Positions 24,164-32,129 of a stretch of 64,000 nucleotides of DNA are shown one piece after another. The position numbers and the translations under genes were made by a program. The number at the start of each line of letters is the position of its first letter. The first letter of the stretch is position 1. Source of the DNA: Clostridiales bacterium (GTDB lineage Bacteria; Bacillota; Clostridia; Christensenellales; Pumilibacteraceae); contig JAIEBI010000057.1 of assembly GCA_029070965.1 (NCBI GenBank), forward strand, positions 1 to 64,000. Reading direction: 5' to 3'. Below the pieces are notes generated by a model, which did no database searches, was not told the DNA's origin, and saw nothing but the letters and a program-made list of their open reading frames with translations.

Positions 24164-24700
24164 TTATAAGTCAACTTTCTCTAATTGGTACATATCCAAC
24201 TCAGCCGGCGTAAGCCGTCCGAAGATGTTTATGTCTACCATGCACTTGCCCGTGGTGGCGTTTATGCTCTTTATCTCGCCCGTCATGTCGGCAAGCGGTC
24301 CGTTTACGACGCGAATGGAATCACCTACCGCAAAGTCCGTTCTTACCGTCACCTTTTCAAGCTGCATACGGCGGATTTCGTCCTCCGTCAGCGGAGTGGG
24401 CTTGCCCTGCGGACCGACAAAGCCGGTTACGCCGCGCGTGCCCGTAATAAGGTGCCACATGTCGCGGGTATAAATCATTTTGACCAGTACGTACGAGGGG
24501 AACATTCTGCGGTGAACAACCTTGCGTTTGCCGTTTTTCTCCTCGACTATATCTTCCATCGGTATACGAATATCTATCAGCCTGTCCTCGATATTGTTCT
24601 TTTGGAACGCCGTTTCGAGGTTGACCTTAACAAGATTTTCGTAGCCGGAATAAGTGTGTAAAATAAACCACTGCGCTTCGGGAAGCTCTTGATCGGTCAT
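24164..24700 (-). CDS. nusG: Transcription termination/antitermination protein NusG
   Basis: NusG binds RNA polymerase and links it to Rho or the ribosome. The NGN domain (AQWFILHTYSGYENLVKVNLE) and the KOW domain (FAVGDSIRVVNGPLADMTGEI) are intact. The 178 residues are typical. The start overlaps the secE stop as ATGA, and GGAGGAGGG lies upstream. Confidence 0.98.
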   Translation of the reverse strand: MTDQELPEAQWFILHTYSGYENLVKVNLETAFQKNNIEDRLIDIRIPMEDIVEEKNGKRKVVHRRMFPSYVLVKMIYTRDMWHLITGTRGVTGFVGPQGKPTPLTEDEIRRMQLEKVTVRTDFAVGDSIRVVNGPLADMTGEIKSINATTGKCMVDINIFGRLTPAELDMYQLEKVDL

Positions 24701-25014
24701 AGCAACCCTCCTCCTCCGCCGATAAGCGTACTAAGCGCCGTTACGCTGTCTACGCTAAGTCCGCCGAGCAGCAATCTGTACAAGTATCCCAAAAGCGAGT
24801 CGAACGCCAATACTACAAGCAAAAAGCAAACGGTAACCAAAAGTACGGTGCCCGTTTGTTTAAGCACTTTGCCAAACGTCGGCCACGTAACTTTTTTCAG
24901 CTCGGAAAAGAAATCCTTAAACCAACGGCGAACCTTGCCGGGCTCCTTTTTCTTTTTGCCTTTGTTTTTATCCTTCCCTTTTTGGGCGGATTTTTCCTTG
25001 ATTTCGTCCGCCAT
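24697..25014 (-). CDS. secE: Preprotein translocase subunit SecE
   Basis: SecE is the essential small subunit of the SecYEG channel. The 105 residues have a long basic N-terminus (KGKDKNKGKKKKEPGKVRRW), the conserved amphipathic segment DFFSELKKVTWPTFGKVLKQTG and one transmembrane helix. A Gly-rich C-terminal extension after the helix is unusual. The start overlaps the rpmG stop by one base (TAATG). Confidence 0.96.
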   Translation of the reverse strand: MADEIKEKSAQKGKDKNKGKKKKEPGKVRRWFKDFFSELKKVTWPTFGKVLKQTGTVLLVTVCFLLVVLAFDSLLGYLYRLLLGGLSVDSVTALSTLIGGGGGLL

Positions 25015-25172
25015 TATTTGGTTTCCTTATGAACGGTGCGTTTTTTGCAAAAACGGCAGTACTTTTTAAGCTCAATCCTGTCAGGATCGTTCTTTTTGTT
25101 TTTCGTGGTATCGTAGTTGCGCTGTTTGCACTCGGTGCATTCAAGCGTTATGCGTATGTTTCTGGGTTCCAT
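25014..25172 (-). CDS. rpmG: 50S ribosomal protein L33
   Basis: The 52 residues contain two CxxC pairs (CTEC, CRFC), so this is the zinc-binding form of L33. The start at 25172 ([15 protein letters not shown]) has GGAGGA a few nt upstream, and the tracked extension to 25235 runs through the leader. It is the first gene of the rpmG-secE-nusG-rplK-rplA-rplJ-rplL operon. Confidence 0.97.
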   Translation of the reverse strand: MEPRNIRITLECTECKQRNYDTTKNKKNDPDRIELKKYCRFCKKRTVHKETK

Positions 25173-25198
25173 ACCTTCCTCCGAAAAGTCGCTAAATA

Positions 25199-25254
25199 AA
25201 ACACCGCAAAACGGTGCTTTATCAAATTCTACCACAGCTTGTCCCCATTGTCAA
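25199..25254 (-). promoter_or_regulatory. Promoter and 5'-end hairpin of the rpmG operon
   Basis: TTGACA (25249-25254), 17 nt and TAGAAT (25226-25231) are near consensus. The expected transcript begins almost directly with the hairpin AAGCACCG-TTTTG-CGGTGTTT (25199-25220), followed by TATTT. It may protect the 5' end or act as an early pause. Confidence 0.75.
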
Positions 25255-25294
25255 GCGTTTTCCTATACTTCTTTTAAAAAAGAATGGCAACATA

Positions 25295-25310
25295 TAAACA
25301 TATATGTTTA
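25295..25310. promoter_or_regulatory. Perfect 16-bp palindrome between divergent units
   Basis: TAAACATATATGTTTA lies between the rpmG operon promoter and the downstream lipoprotein promoter. It could be an operator, but it is AT-rich and may be chance. Confidence 0.3.
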
Positions 25311-25370
25311 TCGATATATGTCCCATTAGTAACAAAGACAAAAAAATTCTACAAAATTCCACAAAACATA

Positions 25371-25399
25371 TTGACGAAAAAAGCGGCTTGCGGTAAAAT
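25371..25399 (+). promoter_or_regulatory. Promoter of the PHSI-repeat lipoprotein, leaderless arrangement
   Basis: TTGACG (25371-25376), 17 nt and TAAAAT (25394-25399) end 6 nt before the ATG. No ribosome site is present. Confidence 0.65.
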
Positions 25400-25405
25400 A
25401 AAAAT

Positions 25406-27076
25406 ATGAAACAAAGGCTAATCACAAGCTTGCTCCGACGCTTGTTCATCATTCTCGGTGTTGTTTTTGCGTTGATTGCTTTTTCAGCATGCGCAAATAA
25501 CGAGTCGTCTTCAAATAGAACGATTAGCGGCGTTTATGCGGTCGACGTGTCCGTCGTATACGACAGCAGGCCGCACTCTATCACCGTAATGAATACGCTT
25601 GCCAACGACACCGTGTTGTTCTCTACCGACGGCGTAAACTATTCATCGGTGAGCCCCGCATTTGTACTCCCCGACGAATATACCGTATATTTCAAGGTCA
25701 AGCGTTCGGGCTACAAAGAGCTTGCTTCGTCCGCTACCGTAACTATTTTGCCGTGCATATTGTCGGATATATCTGCCCAAAACGTTTCCGTCGGCTATGA
25801 CGGACTGCCTCATTCCATAACCATACAAGGCTTTCTGCCGTCCGATACGGTAAACTATTCCACCGACGGATTAACCTTCTCGTCGGAACAACCGTCGTTT
25901 ACCTCCGTTGGTGAATACGTGATTTATTACAGCGTGGAACGCAATTACGGCTACTATAAGTCGTCATGTACTCTAACCATATTCCCCACCGTTTACGGCA
26001 GATATTTCAATCCCACTTGGGGCGTTGTGGAGCTTTTCCCGCATACAGCTACCGTAGATGACGACGGTTATTCGGGGTTTATCGACGACGAGCCGTTCAC
26101 CGTCGATGACGGAGTGTTGACCTATAAAGATTTGTCGTTTACGCGGTTAGACGATTCCGATTGCGTTTACAAGCTAATCGTTTCGGACGGCAGCGTTTAC
26201 TTTTGCGCCGGCGCGTCGGGCAAGCTGAATATTTCATTCGCGGACAAGTCCGCAGTTATAAAGCTCGACGAAATCACGCTCCTTTCCGTGCCCGATTACA
26301 ACTATTGCGAAAGCGGCGCCGTTACCGACTATATTGATTTGCGATTCGAACAAGCGTTCGAGCATACTGCCGATATAACCGACATTACGGTCGCTTTATC
26401 AAACCGTGAAATCAATCCGGTAACGTTCGATTGCACGTACGTTACATATGACGGCAAACCGCATGAATTTGAGCTTACCCAATCGGTCAAATTCCTTTCC
26501 GAACAAACTACCTTTACCGATGTCGGCAAATATACCGTTTCGGTGCTGGTAATATCGGATACATATTTGCCACTCGTGACGGATTGCTCAATGGTAATCC
26601 TGCCGAATATTTCGGGAGCGTACGCGTCGTCCGCGCACGTAATGGAAATTTCCGACGGAATTGTAAAAATTGACGGAACGGAGTGTGGCGAGCTGTCTGT
26701 GGTCGATGACGGTTGGGCTTTGAACGATAAGCCGATAACCACCACAAACAACGGGATTACGTATGACGGCGAAGCCTATGCCGCAACGACTGACACAATG
26801 CTGGTAGTGCGATTGGACAACGAACCGCACGCGATATTGCACCTACCGCAAGACGCCGACCAGATTAATATGCGTTACGACGGAACGACACTCAGCTTCA
26901 CGGCAGACAACGAAGCGTTACTCAATATGCCGTTAAGCTGTGATAGCGTTACAATATTGCTACAAGGCACACCACTCCCCGCGCTTGAAAACAACGAAAC
27001 CAAAACGTTCGTGATTGGTTGCGCGGATTTAAATTCGAATGTTATAATTATCGACGTCAAAACGACCGAAAAGTAA
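25406..27076 (+). CDS. Lipoprotein with MBG-like beta repeats
   Basis: The signal sequence and lipobox AFSACA mark a 556-residue lipoprotein. It carries repeats of the form VxYDGxPHSIxI...DTVxYSTDG...SFTSVGEYVIYYSVER, at about residues 45-115, 125-195 and 345-410, like the beta modules (MBG/Flg_new type) of clostridial surface proteins. Between them are less regular segments starting PTVYGRYFNPTWG and NISGAYASSAHV. I cannot assign a ligand or enzyme activity. It starts 6 nt after its -10 box. Confidence 0.8.
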   Translation: MKQRLITSLLRRLFIILGVVFALIAFSACANNESSSNRTISGVYAVDVSVVYDSRPHSITVMNTLANDTVLFSTDGVNYSSVSPAFVLPDEYTVYFKVKRSGYKELASSATVTILPCILSDISAQNVSVGYDGLPHSITIQGFLPSDTVNYSTDGLTFSSEQPSFTSVGEYVIYYSVERNYGYYKSSCTLTIFPTVYGRYFNPTWGVVELFPHTATVDDDGYSGFIDDEPFTVDDGVLTYKDLSFTRLDDSDCVYKLIVSDGSVYFCAGASGKLNISFADKSAVIKLDEITLLSVPDYNYCESGAVTDYIDLRFEQAFEHTADITDITVALSNREINPVTFDCTYVTYDGKPHEFELTQSVKFLSEQTTFTDVGKYTVSVLVISDTYLPLVTDCSMVILPNISGAYASSAHVMEISDGIVKIDGTECGELSVVDDGWALNDKPITTTNNGITYDGEAYAATTDTMLVVRLDNEPHAILHLPQDADQINMRYDGTTLSFTADNEALLNMPLSCDSVTILLQGTPLPALENNETKTFVIGCADLNSNVIIIDVKTTEK

Positions 27077-27114
27077 CAACAAAAAGTAGGTTTTATCAAA
27101 CATAGTAAAATCGC

Positions 27115-27143
27115 TTGACAAAAAATATAAACCGTGATAGAAT
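27115..27143 (+). promoter_or_regulatory. tRNA-Glu promoter
   Basis: TTGACA (27115-27120), 17 nt and TAGAAT (27138-27143) lie 11 nt before the tRNA. Confidence 0.85.
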
Positions 27144-27154
27144 AACAGCACTGT

Positions 27155-27229
27155 GGCCCCATGGTCAAGCGGTTAAGACATCACCCTTTCACGGTGAAAT
27201 CATGGGTTCGAGTCCCGTTGGGGTCACCA
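27155..27229 (+). tRNA. tRNA-Glu (anticodon TTC)
   Basis: The 75-nt gene folds as a standard cloverleaf. The acceptor stem GGCCCCA/TGGGGTC has one G-T pair. The anticodon loop in CACCCTTTCACGGTG shows TTC, and the T loop is GGGTTCGAGTCCC. CCA is encoded. It stands alone with its own promoter and terminator. An AT-rich segment begins immediately downstream. Confidence 0.97.
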
Positions 27230-27231
27230 CT

Positions 27232-27272
27232 AAAACCCAAACCAAGCTTCAATGTCTTGGTTTGGGTTTTTT
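27232..27272 (+). terminator. Terminator of tRNA-Glu
   Basis: AACCCAAACCAAG / CTTGGTTTGGGTT is a perfect 13-bp stem with a 9-nt loop followed by T residues. Confidence 0.85.
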
Positions 27273-27294
27273 AATACTTACTAAGGAGGGATTT

Positions 27295-27476
27295 ATGCAA
27301 ATGCAAATTGATACTCCTGATGATAAAGAGATTTTGTTCATGGAAATATAGAACACGCAGAAGAAGTTATTTATTCTTTTGCAGATTTTTTGCGAATCCT
27401 ATTTGTCGGGTTTAACGAAGATACTTTCATAGAAATTAAGCAAAATGACTATAAGAGCATAAAAAACCAAAATTGA
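27295..27476 (+). pseudogene. Frameshifted small gene, possible SUKH-like remnant
   Basis: AAGGAGGG precedes ATG 27295, which opens MQMQIDTPDDKEILFM and stops after 18 codons. The -1 frame continues without a stop from about 27327 as HGNIEHAEEVIYSFADFLRI and on to TGA at 27476. A single -1 shift around the ATTTTG tract would give a protein of about 61 residues. The end resembles the tail of SMI1/KNR4 (SUKH) proteins, but this is a weak guess. It could be a pseudogene, a sequencing error or a recoding site. Confidence 0.5.
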
Positions 27477-27509
27477 ATTGAAGTACATTGCATAAGGAGT
27501 GCTTAAGAT

Positions 27510-29066
27510 ATGCCAAATAAAAACAAATTATCAATTTACTTAGTAAAAGAAAACTTGGTTAATATAGAAGATATATTTGACAAGCCCAATGAAATTGCTG
27601 TATTGGATACATTGACTGATGGCTCGAAAGTTTACTATAAAGCATCAGGTATCCATGAACCCTCATGGATGAGAGATTTCTTTTTAAAGAACAACAATAA
27701 CCTTCATCAAGCAAATTCTCGTGTAGTATTATTGAAAAATATATCCATAGATGGTGAATCTCGCATTTTTGCTTTAACATTTGGATATGCTAGGTTTTTG
27801 TTTAAACCCAATGTTTTAGAGGAACAATTCGGTTTACGGATAATATTAAATACAATTCAACAAAATGAAATTCGAAAAATATCAAAAACAAGTGTGGGCA
27901 CTAATCAAAAACAAAGCGATGAACAACTGCCTAAGAATAGTGATATTTCAGAGTTTGGATTTGATATAAATAGAGATTTAATGAAAAATATAAGCGGGAA
28001 ATCAGACGACGAAATCTTTGAAAAAAGTATGTTAACGGGTGGAGATATTTTTAGTCTCACTGTAAGTAGAGATGTCACCAATATAAACGAATTTCTTATT
28101 TACTGTTATAAACGATTTAAAGAAACAACATATCAAGCTAATTTTGCTTGGATTGATAATATCAAATTTGTCAGAGATCAAGATTTGATTACTCAGTTGA
28201 ATACAGCTTTGATCAATGAAATAAATAATAAAAATTTCAATCAAGTGTGGATGGCTGTCCCCGAAGTTGTTTCTTGGGAAGATATTAAAGATTTTGTTAT
28301 TAGTGGCGATAAACAACATTATGCTGATATAGAAATAAAAAAGGTAATAGAATCTATAAAAAAAGACTTGACCTCTGTGGATCAGCTACAAAATAAAACT
28401 ATTAGGGCAATATCCAGTAGAGATAACAATCAAGCAATTTATGAGTGGCGAGCATATAATTGTATAATTGCAGAAATTACACTTGATGGCAAAGAATATT
28501 GTTTGAGTAATGGTAAATGGTATAGAATTGATACAAATTTTGTCAATACCATAAACCAGCAATATAATAATATTGAACTAAATCAAGACAGTTTTATTGA
28601 ATATTCTCATAAGGATGAAGATCATTATAACGAGGACTTATGTAGCAGTTTTCCTGATGCGATATTATTGCATAAATACAAAGTCCCTATCGGTGGCGGC
28701 CAAGGTAATAATATTGAACCTTGTGATGTGCTTCATGGGAATAAAATGATACATATAAAACATAATGGCGGTTCAAGTATGTTAAGCCATTTATTTAATC
28801 AGGCGCTTGTATCAAGTCAAATGTGGTTAGATAATGAGTCGCGTAATATATTGAAAGATAAATTAGCTAATGACGGTAAATTCGATATAATACCACAAAA
28901 TTTTTCAGCAACAAATTATGAAATTGTGCTGGGAATAATAAATAAATTTTCTGATGAACGTCCTAAAATACCATTTTTTAGCAAAGTATCGTTATGTTTT
29001 GCAATTAGAAATATCAAACATTATGGCTATAAAGTGAGTTTAAAAAATATAAAAAATATAAAGTAG
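27510..29066 (+). CDS. TIGR04141/DUF6119 sporadic family protein
   Basis: The 518 residues match the TIGR04141 (DUF6119) sporadically distributed family. The C-terminal block reads EPCDVLHGNKMIHIKHNGGSSMLSHLFNQALVSSQ, and the N-terminal LSIYLVKENLVNIEDIF is also typical. The biochemical function is not established. Homologues turn up patchily among defence and mobile genes. Base composition is much more AT-rich than both flanks, and the gene lies just after tRNA-Glu, so acquisition by horizontal transfer is likely. AAGGAG lies upstream of ATG 27510. No methylase, nuclease or toxin gene is adjacent. Confidence 0.85.
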   Translation: MPNKNKLSIYLVKENLVNIEDIFDKPNEIAVLDTLTDGSKVYYKASGIHEPSWMRDFFLKNNNNLHQANSRVVLLKNISIDGESRIFALTFGYARFLFKPNVLEEQFGLRIILNTIQQNEIRKISKTSVGTNQKQSDEQLPKNSDISEFGFDINRDLMKNISGKSDDEIFEKSMLTGGDIFSLTVSRDVTNINEFLIYCYKRFKETTYQANFAWIDNIKFVRDQDLITQLNTALINEINNKNFNQVWMAVPEVVSWEDIKDFVISGDKQHYADIEIKKVIESIKKDLTSVDQLQNKTIRAISSRDNNQAIYEWRAYNCIIAEITLDGKEYCLSNGKWYRIDTNFVNTINQQYNNIELNQDSFIEYSHKDEDHYNEDLCSSFPDAILLHKYKVPIGGGQGNNIEPCDVLHGNKMIHIKHNGGSSMLSHLFNQALVSSQMWLDNESRNILKDKLANDGKFDIIPQNFSATNYEIVLGIINKFSDERPKIPFFSKVSLCFAIRNIKHYGYKVSLKNIKNIK

Positions 29067-29202
29067 AACACAGTCCGAAACAAATAAAGTATTCAGTTGA
29101 TATAATAACTACATACGGTGAGTTTAGCTAATTTGTATTATAAATCCCAAAATGCATCCAACGGCAATAACGGTGTTCGGATAATTAACAGTCGTTCACC
29201 CA

Positions 29203-29234
29203 AAAAACCTATACGCTGTTGCGTATAGGTTTTT
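29203..29234 (+). terminator. Intrinsic terminator after the TIGR04141 gene
   Basis: AAAAACCTATACGC-TGTT-GCGTATAGGTTTTT is a perfect 14-bp stem-loop ending in a T-run. Confidence 0.85.
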
Positions 29235-29321
29235 ATTGACATCACGTGACGAGTAGTGCGGCAAAACCGCAAGATTTGAAAAGAAGTATTTTACTACGCT
29301 AAAATGAGAAGCAACACAAAA

Positions 29322-29383
29322 GAGCGTCGACAGGGCGCTTGGAATATATTAATGCTATCTTTTTATTATAAATGTCGACGCTC
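29322..29383. repeat. 11-bp perfect inverted repeat
   Basis: GAGCGTCGACA (29322-29332) and TGTCGACGCTC (29373-29383) face each other across 40 nt of AT-rich DNA. The 29067-29489 gap has no convincing gene. It holds this repeat, the terminator at 29203 and a 39-codon frame at 29304 with no recognisable family. Confidence 0.5.
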
Positions 29384-29489
29384 ATTCGTGCCACCAAAAA
29401 TTCGAGCCGTTATGCCAAGCTAACATAACAGCTCTATTTATATCTACACGAAAAACATCGAATATTTTTCCTTTTTGTGGAAAATTGTT

Positions 29490-30188
29490 TTATTTTGTTT
29501 CCAAAAGCTCGGCAACCAATTCAAACAGTCTATTTTCGTCTTGTCCTTGCTTTATTTTTATAAAATATCTATATCCGTTATCTTCAAATATACAGAGCGC
29601 ATCCCCTTCTTTTATTCCCCATTTGACTGCATTATTGCCAACGGATTGTTCGCTCGTGCAACTCGCAATGGTTGTGTCCAACTCACTCAAATAAATATTT
29701 GATTTTGTAATGGATAATTGTACAAACTCGTCATTTTCAGGTAAATACACTCGTTCCTCTAAGCATAATACCTCATTATCCGCATTACTTGAATAACAAA
29801 CAGTTTCGCGTTCTTCGCCAAATTCATACCAATCAAAATATAAATAATTTCGATTGTTGCTTTCGCGGTACTCTAAAATTGTATATTCCACATATTTCTT
29901 TTCATATTCATCCTGCTTGCAATAGCGAATATTATCTTTCCCCCCATTGGCAACACCGTTATTTCTATTAGGCAATAACACGGCGCAAGGCACGATAACC
30001 GCTACACAAACAGCCGCAGCGGCAATTGCGGAAATAAACGCAAATATGCGCTTCCTTGCCGGAGCTTGTTTATTCCCCGATTGCTCGACGTATTGCGGAT
30101 AACGGCGTTTCAGTTCATCGAGAATTTCCGACTGCGTATCGATACCGTCTTGCTTTATTGCTTTGTTCAATTTGTGTTCTTCGCGCAT
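29490..30188 (-). CDS. Single-pass membrane protein, possible anti-sigma factor
   Basis: These 232 residues have a cytoplasmic N-terminus of about 45 residues (EILDELKRRYPQYVEQ), one membrane helix (about 47-72, FAFISAIAAAAVCVAVIVPC) and an outer domain of about 155 residues rich in Tyr and Glu. I know no named family. The layout and its place as third gene of an ECF sigma operon suggest an anti-sigma role. However, no zinc ZAS motif (HxxxCxxC) is present. It starts 8 nt after the protease stop with AGGCAGGT upstream. Confidence 0.7.
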   Translation of the reverse strand: MREEHKLNKAIKQDGIDTQSEILDELKRRYPQYVEQSGNKQAPARKRIFAFISAIAAAAVCVAVIVPCAVLLPNRNNGVANGGKDNIRYCKQDEYEKKYVEYTILEYRESNNRNYLYFDWYEFGEERETVCYSSNADNEVLCLEERVYLPENDEFVQLSITKSNIYLSELDTTIASCTSEQSVGNNAVKWGIKEGDALCIFEDNGYRYFIKIKQGQDENRLFELVAELLETK

Positions 30189-30196
30189 ACCTGCCT

Positions 30197-31003
30197 CTAA
30201 TTTATTGTTACTTTATAAGCTGCGTCGATATATGAACCGACTTTGTATAAGGCCGTAGAATCGCCCGAAAGCCCCGTTGCAACATGTAAATATTTGTCTG
30301 TTCTTGTCCCATTGCTTAACGTATATTTAACCTCATAGTATCCGTAAGCTACCATTATATGATTACCACTAATATTGGAAGTAATTATATAATCTTCGTT
30401 ACTATGGGCTTGACAAAAATAAAGAGTACTCGGTCGAACAAACAATACAGTAGGCTCGTTATTGGTAACAGCCGTTTTAAAGGCGCTGTAATTGAAGCCA
30501 TTTCCCGTCCCAAGTGAAGTATATTGTATATTATATCCGTGATCTACGACGTAGCTTTTCAGTCCGTTTTTAAATTCACTTTCGGACACCCCTTCTGCAA
30601 TAACATTGGTTTGCATACGATCGTATAAATCAAAAAGAAGCGTTTGTACATACGTTCCATTTTGCATTCTATAAGTTCCTGTTGAATAATACGAATCCCA
30701 ATCGGGTATCAAGTTTCCATAATACTTGTCATAGAAGCCGACAATAATAGCTCCTGCAACCGCGCCACATCCGTTTTGCATACCGCTAACAGCGCTATAT
30801 TCGGGCGTGCCTTTAACAGTGGAAATATCTTCAACAACCTCTTTGGACACATACGAAATAGTTTCGGAAGCATAAGTAGCTATCAACTCGCCGCCGACAT
30901 ATCTATCTTCCGCTTGGTTATTAGGCGCGCTCGTCCAGCCGCCGCAAAACGGCAAACACAGCATTAATAATGCGATTGTTTTTGTTCTGTTTGTTGTATT
31001 CAT
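30197..31003 (-). CDS. Secreted C39-like (papain-fold) cysteine peptidase
   Basis: A signal sequence (TIALLMLCLPFCGGWTSA) is followed by a peptidase domain. The nucleophile is probably the Cys in GMQNGCGAVAGAIIVGFYDK, and the His is in SGNHIMVAYGYYEV. This order and spacing fit the C39/papain-like superfamily. The start at 31003 (MNTTNRTK) has GAGGTG 8 nt upstream, so the 17 residues before it in the track are dropped. The Cys in PFCGG makes lipid anchoring conceivable, but a clean lipobox is absent. It lies between an ECF sigma gene and a membrane protein gene. The substrate is unknown. Confidence 0.75.
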   Translation of the reverse strand: MNTTNRTKTIALLMLCLPFCGGWTSAPNNQAEDRYVGGELIATYASETISYVSKEVVEDISTVKGTPEYSAVSGMQNGCGAVAGAIIVGFYDKYYGNLIPDWDSYYSTGTYRMQNGTYVQTLLFDLYDRMQTNVIAEGVSESEFKNGLKSYVVDHGYNIQYTSLGTGNGFNYSAFKTAVTNNEPTVLFVRPSTLYFCQAHSNEDYIITSNISGNHIMVAYGYYEVKYTLSNGTRTDKYLHVATGLSGDSTALYKVGSYIDAAYKVTIN

Positions 31004-31057
31004 AATAATCACCTCTATTTGGCTATATCGAATGCGGCGCGATAATTTTTCCAATTC

Positions 31058-31585
31058 TTACAAGATATCTTTGTTGATTTTTTGGGCGCTTCTTTGAAAC
31101 CGTTTATACACGGTACCGACATACATGTTCAGTCTACTTGCAATTTCTTCGAAAGTCATATCATTGACAAGACGAAAGATTACTATTTTCCTGTCTATTT
31201 CGTCCAATTCGCTTAAAGAATTTTCAAAGGCAGACATAAACTCCAACTTTTTAGAATCGTCGGTTGTACATGCTACCTCTTCATTTATTTCATCCAAAGA
31301 AGCATGATTATGTTTTCTTTCGCGGTTATTAATCGTATACGCTTCGTTTTGCGTAATCTTACTTATCCAAGCTTTACCGCTTTGATGCTCATCAAAAGTT
31401 TGAATATTATCGAAAATCTTATAAAGCGTACTATTGACAACGTCGTCCACAAACGATTTGTCCACTAAATAGTAATAGGCTACAAACTTAATATAACCGG
31501 AAGCCGCGCGGAAAAATTTTTCGAGACATCTCTCCCCGTTTTTCAGCCGTTTCAAGTATTCGTTTATCTCATTTGTAGAACTCAT
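31058..31585 (-). CDS. ECF-type RNA polymerase sigma factor
   Basis: The 175 residues contain region 2 (VAYYYLVDKSFVDDVVNSTLYKIF) and a region 4 helix-turn-helix (DMTFEEIASRLNMYVGTVYKRF). It is a small sigma-70 family member and probably drives its own operon with the protease and the membrane protein. The ATG at 31585 lies 7 nt after TATAAC of a TTGACA-18-TATAAC promoter and has no ribosome site. Confidence 0.9.
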   Translation of the reverse strand: MSSTNEINEYLKRLKNGERCLEKFFRAASGYIKFVAYYYLVDKSFVDDVVNSTLYKIFDNIQTFDEHQSGKAWISKITQNEAYTINNRERKHNHASLDEINEEVACTTDDSKKLEFMSAFENSLSELDEIDRKIVIFRLVNDMTFEEIASRLNMYVGTVYKRFQRSAQKINKDIL

Positions 31586-31592
31586 GATTTTT

Positions 31593-31622
31593 GTTATATC
31601 ACAAAATGCAACGAATTGTCAA
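31593..31622 (-). promoter_or_regulatory. Promoter of the ECF sigma operon, leaderless arrangement
   Basis: TTGACA (31617-31622), 18 nt and TATAAC (31593-31598). Seven nt separate the -10 box from the ATG. Confidence 0.65.
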
Positions 31623-31793
31623 GTAAGCCCATTATTTGTTCTACTAAAAAATCCACAAAAAAGCACAAATCCCAACAAAACAATTACCGGATTGCTTTTC
31701 GCGGTTTTGTGTTATTTTGGGATATTTTGTGCTTTTGAAAAAATCATTTTTAATTTTTTTATATTATAAATAAATACAATCGAGGAGATACAA

Positions 31794-32129
31794 ATGATGA
31801 ACCAAACATTATACAGCCATGCCGTAAAACTCGTTTCCGACTGTTCTATTCCGCCGCATCTTTCCGGATTCACTTTTCTTTTAGAAGCTACAATAATGAA
31901 AAGTGAAAACTACTCGATTAAGTTAATAGATATTTACAAGAGCATAGCGCAAAAGCACCGATGCACACACCGCGCAATTACTCGCAGTATTTCATACGCT
32001 ATTTCACAATCCGAGCATATTCGCGACTATCTTTCGCTTGGTAAAAATGATTTATTTAACGGCAAAGTCATTGCAATACTGGCATTAAAACTAAAAACCA
32101 TATCGCCGTCTATAAGCGTTAGCGTATAG
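31794..32129 (+). CDS. Stand-alone Spo0A C-terminal DNA-binding domain protein
   Basis: The 111 residues match only the effector domain of Spo0A: IPPHLSGFTFLLEATIMKS, then DIYKSIAQKHRCTHRAITRS (recognition helix region), AISYAISQS and a final LKLKTISPS. There is no receiver domain and no upstream frame that could encode one, because the gene has its own GAGGAG before ATG 31794. It could bind 0A-like boxes constitutively or dimerise with full Spo0A. Its 3' end overlaps the convergent malic enzyme gene by about 39 bp. Confidence 0.85.
   Translation: MMNQTLYSHAVKLVSDCSIPPHLSGFTFLLEATIMKSENYSIKLIDIYKSIAQKHRCTHRAITRSISYAISQSEHIRDYLSLGKNDLFNGKVIAILALKLKTISPSISVSV

Noticed and set aside
27155-29400. 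att-type duplication of the tRNA-Glu 3' end
   Set aside because: GTGCCACCA near 29388 resembles the tRNA end, but no repeat of 15 bp or more could be found by eye and there is no integrase.
29304-29423. 39-codon ORF MRSNTKERRQGAW...
   Set aside because: No ribosome site and no family, and it crosses the inverted repeat.
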